From assembly GCA_025357175.1 (NCBI GenBank), contig JANXPS010000280.1, forward strand, positions 1-5,011: 5,011 nt of DNA, written 5' to 3'. The stretch is from Deltaproteobacteria bacterium. Its GTDB lineage: Bacteria > Desulfobacterota > Deferrimicrobia > Deferrimicrobiales > Deferrimicrobiaceae. This document shows, in pieces, positions 1 to 5,011 of the stretch; position 1 is the first letter of the stretch; the number at the start of each line of letters is the position of its first letter. The notes beneath the pieces are model-generated. The model worked only from the letters and a program-made list of their open reading frames with translations, was not told where the DNA came from and did no database searches. The translations under genes and the position numbers were made by a program.

Positions 1-230
1 CGGACGATCACCCGGCCTCCGTCCACTTCGCCGACCGACTCGACGACCCGGACGCCCTTCTTTTCGAGTTCCTCGACCGCCTGCGGATTGTGGATCAGCG
101 GCCCCAGCGAGCGGATGGGCTGTCCGGCATCCTCGGCCGCCCCCCGTGTCGCTGTCTCGTTGGCGATCGCGATGGCCCGCTTGACCCCGAAGCAGAAACC
201 CGCGCTGCGTGCGATCAGGATCTGTTTCAC
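1..230 (-). CDS. ispH: 4-hydroxy-3-methylbut-2-enyl diphosphate (HMBPP) reductase, N-terminal part; 3' end beyond window
   Basis: IspH (LytB) is a cytoplasmic iron-sulfur enzyme. It carries out the last step of the MEP isoprenoid pathway, reducing HMBPP to IPP and DMAPP. Only the first 76 codons are in the window. The N-terminus reads (V/M)KQILIARSAGFCFGVKRAI, the family's opening signature, and Cys13 matches the first of three cysteines that ligate the [4Fe-4S] cluster (Cys12 in E. coli). The HN pair at residues 47-48 matches the conserved substrate-binding His near residue 41 of E. coli. The start is a GTG at 228-230 that shares four bases (GTGA, 227-230) with the cmk stop. It places the cysteine motif at the usual distance from the N-terminus. 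No strong Shine-Dalgarno precedes it, so translation is probably coupled to cmk. The other two cluster cysteines and the C-terminus are outside the window. A fusion to ribosomal protein S1, known in some bacteria, cannot be excluded. Confidence 0.95.
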   Translation of the reverse strand, partial: MKQILIARSAGFCFGVKRAIAIANETATRGAAEDAGQPIRSLGPLIHNPQAVEELEKKGVRVVESVGEVDGGRVIV

Positions 231-892
231 AGCATTTCCATCATCGCGTCGACCACCTCGTCGATCGTCATCGTCGTGGAATCGATGTAGACGGCGCCCT
301 CGGCCATCCGGAGCGGCGAATGATCGCGCGTCGAATCCTGGATGTCCCGCCGGAGCACGTCCCGAAGGACGTCTTCGAACGGCGGCGCCTCGCTCTTCCA
401 TTCGAGAAAGCGTCGGCGGGCGCGAACGGCCGCGGCCGCGTCGAGAAAGAATTTGACCTCGGCGTCGGGAAAGACGACGGTGCCGGTGTCCCTGCCTTCG
501 AGCACGACGCCTCCGTCGGCACCCATCCGCCGCTGCAGCGCGACGAGCGCCTCGCGAACCTGCGGGTGGCGGGAGACGTCGGAAGCGCCCATCCCCATGT
601 CGGGGACGCGGATCGCGGCGCTGACGTCTTCGCCGGCCATGATGACGCGCAGTTCCCCGCCCTCGCGTCGGAACGCCAGGTCGAGCCCCGCGCACAGCGT
701 CCCCAGCTTCGGGCCGTCGTCCCAGGAGATGCCGGCCCGCCTGGCAGCCAATGCGCACGCCCGGTAGGTGGCGCCGGTATCGAGGCGCAGCAGTCCCGCG
801 CGCTCCGCGAGCCGTTTCGAAACCGTGGTCTTGCCGGAGCCGGCCGGGCCGTCGATCGTGACGATCGGGCGCGTCCGGACGGGAGCGCTCAA
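227..892 (-). CDS. cmk: Cytidylate (CMP/dCMP) kinase
   Basis: Cytidylate kinase transfers phosphate from ATP to CMP or dCMP in the cytoplasm, feeding CTP and dCTP pools. The 221-residue product is of normal family length. Visible motifs in order: P-loop GPAGSGKT at residues 15-22; the LDTGATYR segment at 37-44 (usually LDTGAMYR) for nucleotide-monophosphate binding; IR at 94-95; EGRDTGTVVFP at 132-142; and the lid and CMP-binding segment RRDIQDSTRDHSPL at 181-194, with the conserved R-D-x-x-D-S-x-R pattern. The start chosen is TTG at 890-892, overlapping the aroA stop as TTGA (889-892). It sits 14 residues before the P-loop motif, as expected. The open frame continues upstream to 1219, but that part lies inside aroA and reads as arginine/histidine-rich nonsense. 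TTG is a rare start and should mean modest, aroA-coupled translation. The gene overlaps ispH by four bases. Function is certain; the exact start is likely but not proven. Confidence 0.95.
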   Translation of the reverse strand: MSAPVRTRPIVTIDGPAGSGKTTVSKRLAERAGLLRLDTGATYRACALAARRAGISWDDGPKLGTLCAGLDLAFRREGGELRVIMAGEDVSAAIRVPDMGMGASDVSRHPQVREALVALQRRMGADGGVVLEGRDTGTVVFPDAEVKFFLDAAAAVRARRRFLEWKSEAPPFEDVLRDVLRRDIQDSTRDHSPLRMAEGAVYIDSTTMTIDEVVDAMMEML

Positions 893-2166
893 GGCCGGAG
901 CCCCGCGAGCTGGGCGTGGAAAGTCGGGAACGAGGTGTCGATGCAGGCGGTATCGGAGATACCGATGCCGATGCCGGAAGCGACCGAAAGAATCGCGAGC
1001 GACATGGCGACCCGGTGGTCGCCCCGGCTGTCGCACCGGACGCCCGCGGCGATGCGGGACGGCCCCTCGATCCACATCCCGTCGGGATATTCCCCGCACC
1101 GGACCCCGAGCGCCGTCAGCGCATCCGCCATCGAGCGGATCCGGTCGGACTCCTTCACGCGAAGTTCCTGCGCCCCCCGAATCTCGGTGCGCCCTTCGGC
1201 GAATGCGGCGGCGATGCAAAGCGCGGGCACCTCGTCGACCAGTCCGGGAATCTCTTCGGGGACGATGTCGGTTGCGCGAAGCGCGGCCCCCCGGACCACC
1301 AGGTCGGAGACGGGTTCGCCCCCCTCGTCGCGCGCATTTTCCTCGTCGATCGTCGCACCCATGCGGCGAAGGACGTCAACGACGCCCGTGCGGAACGGGT
1401 TCATGCCGATGCAGGGGAGCCGGACGCAGGAGCCGGGGACGCACGCGGCCAGCACCAGGAAGAAGGCGGCGGAGGAGATGTCGGCCGGCACGGAGAAATC
1501 GGACGCCGACAGCGTCGTGGCGGGATGCACCGTCACCGAGCGGCCGTCCCGCACGATGCGCGCGCCCATGGCCGTGAGCATCCGCTCGGTGTGGTCGCGC
1601 GACAGCATCGGCTCGACGACCGTGACCGGGGAATCGGCATAGAGACCGGCGAGCAGAAGCGCGGATTTGACCTGGGCCGAGGCGACCGGCATCTCGTAGC
1701 GGATGCCCTTGAGGTTTCCGCCCCGGATGCACAGCGGGGGCAGCGAGCCGCCGGCGCGGGCGACGATCGTGGCGCCCATCGAGGCAAGCGGTTTGATCAC
1801 GCGACCCATCGGCCGGCGGCGAAGGTAGGGATCGCCCGTGACGATCGTGAGGAACGGCTGGGCGGCCAGCAGGCCGGCGCCGATCCGGATGGTCGTGCCC
1901 GAGTTGCCCGCGTCGATCACGTCAGCCGGTTCGGACAGGTTTCGCATCCCCTGCCCGACGACCTTCACGTCGGTGGGGGAAACAAAGTCGACCGAAGCGC
2001 CCAGGGCTCGCATCATGGCCGCCGAGCGAAGCGTGTCCTCGGCGTGGAGGAATCCGCGGATGCGGCTCGCCCCGTCGGCCAATCCCGCGAACATGACGGC
2101 CCGGTGGCTGATCGACTTGTCGCCCGGCACCGTGACGGTGCCCGCAATGCTTATTCTTTGATTCAT
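889..2166 (-). CDS. aroA: 3-phosphoshikimate 1-carboxyvinyltransferase (EPSP synthase), class II-like
   Basis: EPSP synthase joins PEP to shikimate 3-phosphate, the sixth shikimate step. The protein has 425 residues, normal for the two-domain family. Visible motifs: GDKSISHRA from residue 15 (Lys17 is the catalytic lysine); GNSGTTIR at 87-94; RRRPMGRV around 117-123; SAQVK at 163-167; RDHTE at 190-194; NPFRTG at 256-261; DEVP at 311-314; ELRVKESDRI at 334-343 (Asp311 and Glu339 probably catalytic); DHRVAM at 383-388. GDKS, SAQVK and R-x-H-x-E are marks of the class II enzymes (Bacillus and Agrobacterium CP4 type), which are often glyphosate-tolerant. The usual class II N-x-T-R motif is NPFR here. 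The class I lysine near residue 411 is Thr411, as I recall for CP4-type enzymes. The ATG at 2164-2166 is four bases after the tyrA stop. An in-frame start at 2223 would intrude 53 bases into tyrA and add 19 residues without family counterpart. The 3' end overlaps cmk by four bases. Confidence 0.98.
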   Translation of the reverse strand: MNQRISIAGTVTVPGDKSISHRAVMFAGLADGASRIRGFLHAEDTLRSAAMMRALGASVDFVSPTDVKVVGQGMRNLSEPADVIDAGNSGTTIRIGAGLLAAQPFLTIVTGDPYLRRRPMGRVIKPLASMGATIVARAGGSLPPLCIRGGNLKGIRYEMPVASAQVKSALLLAGLYADSPVTVVEPMLSRDHTERMLTAMGARIVRDGRSVTVHPATTLSASDFSVPADISSAAFFLVLAACVPGSCVRLPCIGMNPFRTGVVDVLRRMGATIDEENARDEGGEPVSDLVVRGAALRATDIVPEEIPGLVDEVPALCIAAAFAEGRTEIRGAQELRVKESDRIRSMADALTALGVRCGEYPDGMWIEGPSRIAAGVRCDSRGDHRVAMSLAILSVASGIGIGISDTACIDTSFPTFHAQLAGLRP

Positions 2167-2170
2167 GGTT

Positions 2171-3013
2171 TCAAATCCCGTCCCGGATTTTCTTGGACCT
2201 GCCGAAGTAGGCGAGGATTTCATCCTCGTCCCCCTTTCGGATCAATCCTTCGATGAGCGCCAGGTTCTTCCGATAGTGCGCCATCGCCCGAAGCATCTCG
2301 GGGCGGTTCTGCAGGACGATGTCCTTCCACATGGCCGGGTTGCTGGAGGCGATGCGCGTGAAATCGCGGAAACCGCCCGCCGAGTAGCCCAGGGGGACGT
2401 TCGTGTCGAGCGTCCCGACCGCGTGGACCAGCGCGTAGGCCACGACGTGCGGCAGGTGGGAGACGTAGGCGAAAACGTGGTCGTGGGTGGCGGGATCCAT
2501 CCGCAGCACCCGCGCGCCCGCCATTTCCCAGATTTTTTCGACGGTGCGGACCGCCGCCTCGTCGTCGCCCGGACAGGGCGTGACGATCGCCGTGCGTCCC
2601 TTGAACAGCTTCCCGTCGGCCGCCGGAAAGCCGGAATTCTCGGTTCCGGCGATCGGGTGCCCGCCCACGAAGGAAACGCCCTTCGCCGCGGCCGCGCGCC
2701 CCCTGGCGACCACCTCGGCCTTGACGCTCCCGGCATCGGTCAGCACCGATCCCGGGCGCATCCGCCTTCCGATCCGCTCGATGACCGCGACGGATCCCCG
2801 CACCGGCACGCACACCACGACGACGTCGCAGGAGGCTATCCCGCGCTCGGTCGCGATCGAATCGATCGCACCGCAATCGAGGGCCATCCGGGCGTATTCC
2901 CTGCGCTTGTCGCACCCCAGGATCTCGGGAGCCCCCCGCCTGCCCTTGAGGGCGCGGGCAAGCGAACCACCGATCAGCCCGAGGCCGACGATGCCGAGCC
3001 GGAGACGTTTCAC
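2171..3013 (-). CDS. tyrA: Prephenate dehydrogenase, stand-alone, probably NAD-dependent
   Basis: TyrA oxidatively decarboxylates prephenate to 4-hydroxyphenylpyruvate, the tyrosine precursor. The 280-residue protein opens with a Rossmann fold: G-x-G-x-x-G at residues 10-15 (GLGLIGG) and an acidic Asp35 at the end of the second strand (GCDKR), which by family rules favours NAD over NADP. Catalytic-domain motifs follow: DAGSVK at 93-98, GGHPIAGTENSG at 117-128 (His119 probably the catalytic His), SHLPH at 185-189, and GGFRDFTRIASSNPAMW at 213-229, where Arg220 probably binds prephenate. Arogenate cannot be excluded as a substrate from sequence alone. There is no fused chorismate mutase and no C-terminal ACT domain of the Bacillus type, so feedback control by tyrosine is not evident in this protein. 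The start is GTG at 3011-3013, overlapping the aroF stop as GTGA (3010-3013). Only this start keeps the Rossmann strand at the N-terminus. Upstream of it I see no strong Shine-Dalgarno. The aroA start follows the stop by four bases. Confidence 0.97.
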   Translation of the reverse strand: MKRLRLGIVGLGLIGGSLARALKGRRGAPEILGCDKRREYARMALDCGAIDSIATERGIASCDVVVVCVPVRGSVAVIERIGRRMRPGSVLTDAGSVKAEVVARGRAAAAKGVSFVGGHPIAGTENSGFPAADGKLFKGRTAIVTPCPGDDEAAVRTVEKIWEMAGARVLRMDPATHDHVFAYVSHLPHVVAYALVHAVGTLDTNVPLGYSAGGFRDFTRIASSNPAMWKDIVLQNRPEMLRAMAHYRKNLALIEGLIRKGDEDEILAYFGRSKKIRDGI

Positions 3014-4032
3014 GCAGTGCCGAGGCGACGGTCGACGGCTTCGGCGACGCGCTTGAGACGCGAGACGACCGCATCGAACGTGTCGGGACGCAGCGACTGC
3101 GGGCCGTCGGAGAGCGCCTTTTCAGGCTGGTTGTGGACTTCGATCATGAGGCCGTCGGCCCCGGCCGCGATGGCCGCCGCCGCCAGCGGTTCGACCAGCG
3201 ACGCCTTGCCCGCGGCATGGCTCGGGTCGGCGATGACCGGCAGGTGCGTCAGCGCCTTGAGCACCGGGATGGCGGAGACGTCGAAGGTGTTTCGCGTCGC
3301 CTGCTCGTAGGTCCGGATGCCCCGCTCGCACAGGATGATCCGCGTGTTGCCTTCGGACGCGATGTACTCGGCCGACATGAGCCACTCGAGGATCGTCGCG
3401 CTGATGCCGCGCTTGAGGATGATCGGCTTGTCGAGCTTGCCCACCTCGGTGAGCAGCCGGAAATTCTGCATGTTGCGGGCGCCGATCTGGATGAGGTCGG
3501 CGTATTTCGCGACGACGTCGATGTCGCGCGGGTCCATCAGTTCGGTCGCAACGGGCAGGCCCGTGGCCTCGCGCGCGTCGGCCAGGCACTTGAGGCCGTC
3601 CTCGCCCATCCCCTGGAAGGCGTAGGGGCTTGTCCGCGGCTTGTAGGCGCCGCCCCTGATGAAGGTAGCGCCTGACGCCGCGACGCGTTTCCCGATCTCG
3701 ACCATCATCTCCCGTCCCTCGACTGAGCAGGGGCCAGCGAACAGCGCGATCGATCCGCCGCCGATCTTCTTGCCCATCACCTCGATGACGGTGTCTTCCT
3801 TCTTGAAGTCGCGGCTGACCAGCTTATAGGGCGACAGGACGCGCATGACCTTGTCGACGCAGTCGAGCCCCTCGAACGTCTCGGGATCGAGCTTGCGCTC
3901 GTCTCCGACCACCCCGATGATCGTTCGCTCGACGCCTTTGGAAACGTGCGCGGACAGCCCGTCGGCCTTGATGCGCTCCTCGATCCGGCGCACATCTTCT
4001 TCGGTCGCGCCCCCCTTGAGTACGATGATCAT
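3010..4032 (-). CDS. aroF: 3-deoxy-7-phosphoheptulonate (DAHP) synthase, type I-beta with N-terminal regulatory domain
   Basis: DAHP synthase condenses PEP with erythrose 4-phosphate, the committed step into the shikimate pathway. The 340-residue protein has two parts. Residues 1 to about 68 form a ferredoxin-like, ACT-like domain (MIIVLKGGATEEDVRRIEER onwards, ending near the MRVLSPYKLVSR linker). The rest is the TIM-barrel. Barrel motifs: AGPCSVE at 99-105, RGGAYKPRTSPY at 126-137, GARNMQN at 184-190, LKRG at 206-209, ADPSHAAG at 268-275, IEVH at 297-300 and LSDGPQSL at 307-314. Cys102, His272, Glu298 and Asp309 fit the four metal ligands known in the Thermotoga maritima enzyme, apparently at the same numbers. 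The N-terminal domain of that subtype mediates inhibition by Tyr and/or Phe, so feedback control here is a reasonable inference, but the effector cannot be read from sequence. The ATG at 4030-4032 is supported by a G-rich ribosome binding site. The gene lies 39 bases after pheA and overlaps tyrA by four bases. KDO8P synthase, a related family, is excluded by the N-terminal domain and the KPRTSPY motif. Confidence 0.97.
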   Translation of the reverse strand: MIIVLKGGATEEDVRRIEERIKADGLSAHVSKGVERTIIGVVGDERKLDPETFEGLDCVDKVMRVLSPYKLVSRDFKKEDTVIEVMGKKIGGGSIALFAGPCSVEGREMMVEIGKRVAASGATFIRGGAYKPRTSPYAFQGMGEDGLKCLADAREATGLPVATELMDPRDIDVVAKYADLIQIGARNMQNFRLLTEVGKLDKPIILKRGISATILEWLMSAEYIASEGNTRIILCERGIRTYEQATRNTFDVSAIPVLKALTHLPVIADPSHAAGKASLVEPLAAAAIAAGADGLMIEVHNQPEKALSDGPQSLRPDTFDAVVSRLKRVAEAVDRRLGTA

Positions 4033-4040
4033 TTTAAATT

Positions 4041-4046
4041 CCCCCC
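4041..4046 (-). promoter_or_regulatory. Likely ribosome binding site of aroF
   Basis: On the minus strand the 39-base pheA-aroF spacer holds a run of six G followed by AATTTAAA and then the aroF ATG, a spacing of eight bases. The G run is a plausible though non-canonical Shine-Dalgarno element, set in an A+T-rich leader that stands out from the G+C-rich surroundings. This is the only gene in the window with its own clear leader. The downstream genes start on or within a few bases of the previous stop. No promoter -35/-10 pair was recognised in the spacer. Confidence 0.45.
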
Positions 4047-4067
4047 GGAATGATCGGACTGGACGGT

Positions 4068-4099
4068 GTCGTCAGACGACCCTGGGATAGGACCCCAGG
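4068..4099 (-). repeat. Two adjacent short inverted repeats at the 3' end of pheA
   Basis: Positions 4081-4086 (CCTGGG) and 4094-4099 (CCCAGG) are perfect 6-base arms around a 7-base loop, inside the last pheA codons. Directly next to them, 4068-4080 is a perfect palindrome, GTCGTC/GACGAC around one central base, spanning the pheA stop codon. No T-tract follows on the minus strand, so this is not a recognisable intrinsic terminator. It may be chance in G+C-rich DNA, or a weak RNA structure between pheA and aroF. Confidence 0.3.
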
Positions 4100-5011
4100 A
4101 TCTTGATGTACTGCGCGCGCATCTTGAGCGCGTCGATCGCAGCGGCGATGGGGGCATCGGTGATGTGCCCTTCCATGTCGAGGAAGAAGAGGTATTCCCA
4201 CGCCTTTTTCTTGACCGGTCGCGACTCGATCTTGGCCAGGTTGATCTTGTTTCTGTAAAACGGTTCCAGCATCAGGTAGAGCGCCCCGACCTCGTCTTTC
4301 GACGCGAACAGGATCGACGTCTTGTCGTTGCCGGTGCGTTTCGGCGCGATCTTTCCGATGATGATGAACCGGGTGTAATTGTTGGCGTTGTCCTGGACCC
4401 GCTTGCGGATGGTCTTGAGCCCGTAGATCTTGGCCGCCGCCTCGCCGGCGATCGCCGCCGCCGACGGGTCGTCCTTGGCGAGTTCGGCCGCGCGCGCCGT
4501 ACTCTCGACGTCGAAGACCGGGACGGTGCGCAGGTTGCGCTCGAGCCAGTCGCGGCACTGCGCAAGCGCCTGCGGGTGGGAGTAGACCTTCTTGACGTGC
4601 GTCAGGTCGCCGGTCACCGACAGGATGTCGTGGGATACCTCGACCATGATCTCGCCGCAGATGAGCAGGTTGTGGTCGACGAACATGTCGTGGGTGTGGG
4701 TGACGATGCCTTCGGAAGAGTTTTCGATCGGGACGACGCCGAAATCGGAGAGACCGCGCTCGACCGCCTCGAACACCTCGGAGACGTTCAGCTGCGGGTC
4801 GTATACCGCGCTTTCGCCGAAATGCTTCAGGCACGCGAGGTGGGTGAAGGTGGCCCGGGGGCCCAGGAATGCGACGCTCAGCGGCTTTTCGAGCGATAGC
4901 GACGCGGAGATGATTTCCCGGTAGATGGCCTTGAGCGCCTCGTTCGGAAAGGGCCCCGGATTGGCGGAGGTCAGCCGTCGCAGGATCTCGGCTTCGCGCT
5001 CGGGGACGTAG
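4072..5011 (-). CDS. pheA: Bifunctional chorismate mutase / prephenate dehydratase (P-protein), 5' end beyond window
   Basis: This P-protein converts chorismate to prephenate and then to phenylpyruvate, the phenylalanine precursor. The window holds its last 312 residues (first full codon at 5008-5010), so about 45-50 N-terminal residues are probably missing, given a usual length near 360. Window residues 1 to about 42 are the end of an AroQ-type chorismate mutase domain (YVPEREAEILRRL, then NEALKAIYREIISASLSLE). The prephenate dehydratase domain follows: VAFLGPRATFTHLA at 46-59 (many homologues have GPEGTFS), PIENSSEG at 94-101, SHPQALAQC at 144-152 and the catalytic NNYTRF at 210-215. The C-terminal ACT domain shows GALYLMLEPF at 242-251 and IESRP at 261-265, the two signatures of the phenylalanine-binding site, so feedback inhibition by Phe is expected. 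A GTG at 4774-4776 lies in the middle of the dehydratase domain and is not the start. The gene heads the visible operon, and its promoter is outside the window. Confidence 0.97.
   Translation of the reverse strand, partial: YVPEREAEILRRLTSANPGPFPNEALKAIYREIISASLSLEKPLSVAFLGPRATFTHLACLKHFGESAVYDPQLNVSEVFEAVERGLSDFGVVPIENSSEGIVTHTHDMFVDHNLLICGEIMVEVSHDILSVTGDLTHVKKVYSHPQALAQCRDWLERNLRTVPVFDVESTARAAELAKDDPSAAAIAGEAAAKIYGLKTIRKRVQDNANNYTRFIIIGKIAPKRTGNDKTSILFASKDEVGALYLMLEPFYRNKINLAKIESRPVKKKAWEYLFFLDMEGHITDAPIAAAIDALKMRAQYIKILGSYPRVV

Noticed and set aside
958..978. Short tandem repeat of CCGATG units near the aroA 3' end
   Set aside because: It encodes a Gly-Ile-Gly-Ile-Gly-Ile stretch within the EPSP synthase and is too short to suggest a separate element.
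227..1219. A 330-residue version of cytidylate kinase starting at 1219
   Set aside because: The extra N-terminal part lies inside the conserved aroA coding region in another frame and has no kinase features. The TTG at 890-892 gives a normal-length protein.
209..1642. Long plus-strand open frame (477 residues) across cmk and aroA
   Set aside because: It is antisense to two well-recognised genes, has a low-complexity Arg/Ser/Pro-rich translation and shows no family motif. Long antisense frames are expected in G+C-rich coding DNA.
889..2223. Longer aroA with a start at 2223
   Set aside because: It would overlap tyrA by 53 bases and add 19 residues not seen in the family. The ATG at 2164-2166 starts just before the conserved first strand.
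916..2256. Plus-strand open frame of 446 residues antisense to aroA
   Set aside because: The Asp/Gly/Arg/His-rich translation has no recognisable domain. It mirrors the codon bias of aroA on the other strand.
2165..3310. Plus-strand open frame of 381 residues antisense to tyrA and part of aroF
   Set aside because: Shadow frame with no motif. It crosses a real gene junction, and the opposite strand encodes complete conserved enzymes.
4068..4099. Intrinsic transcription terminator after pheA
   Set aside because: The inverted repeats are short, one lacks a workable loop, and no T-tract follows on the minus strand.
4072..4776. A shorter pheA starting at the GTG at 4776
   Set aside because: The frame stays open to the window edge and encodes the end of a chorismate mutase domain and the start of the dehydratase domain upstream of this codon.
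4066..4899. Plus-strand open frame of 277 residues antisense to pheA
   Set aside because: Asp/Val/Arg-rich shadow of pheA without recognisable features.

Overview
The window is a gene-dense, high-G+C stretch (roughly two thirds G+C by eye) of bacterial chromosome. Every real gene lies on the minus strand, so transcription runs from position 5011 towards position 1. In transcription order it holds six genes: pheA (5' end outside the window), a type I-beta DAHP synthase (aroF), tyrA, aroA, cmk and ispH (3' end outside the window). The gene families and their order recall the pheA-tyrA-aroA-cmk-ispH(-rpsA) type of cluster that I associate with Geobacter-like Desulfobacterota (former Deltaproteobacteria). 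That assignment is inference from memory and was not tested. No mobile element, phage gene, RNA gene or CRISPR array was seen.

Layout. 4072-5011: chorismate mutase/prephenate dehydratase (P-protein), nearly complete. 4033-4071: a 39-base spacer with the aroF ribosome binding site. 3010-4032: DAHP synthase. 2171-3013: prephenate dehydrogenase. 889-2166: EPSP synthase. 227-892: cytidylate kinase. 1-230: first 76 codons of HMBPP reductase. Three of the five junctions are 4-base stop/start overlaps (GTGA, TTGA, GTGA), each using a non-ATG start. The tyrA-aroA gap is 4 bases. This strongly suggests one polycistronic, translationally coupled transcript whose promoter lies upstream of pheA, outside the window. 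No gene-free stretch exceeds 39 bases.

How the genes work together. DAHP synthase commits PEP and erythrose 4-phosphate to the shikimate pathway, and EPSP synthase catalyses its penultimate step. PheA turns chorismate into prephenate and then phenylpyruvate. TyrA turns prephenate into 4-hydroxyphenylpyruvate. The cluster therefore holds the entry step, a late step and both terminal branches for Phe and Tyr, but not aroB, aroC, aroD, aroE or aroK. Two proteins carry visible allosteric modules: the ferredoxin-like N-terminal domain of DAHP synthase and the C-terminal ACT domain of PheA. TyrA has none. The operon then runs into two housekeeping genes from unrelated pathways, cmk (pyrimidine nucleotides) and ispH (isoprenoids, MEP pathway).

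I looked for a novel system and did not find one. The long plus-strand reading frames are antisense shadows of these conserved genes. The points most worth a second look are the run of coupled non-ATG starts, the class II-like EPSP synthase with one deviating signature motif, and the regulatory layout of the operon.
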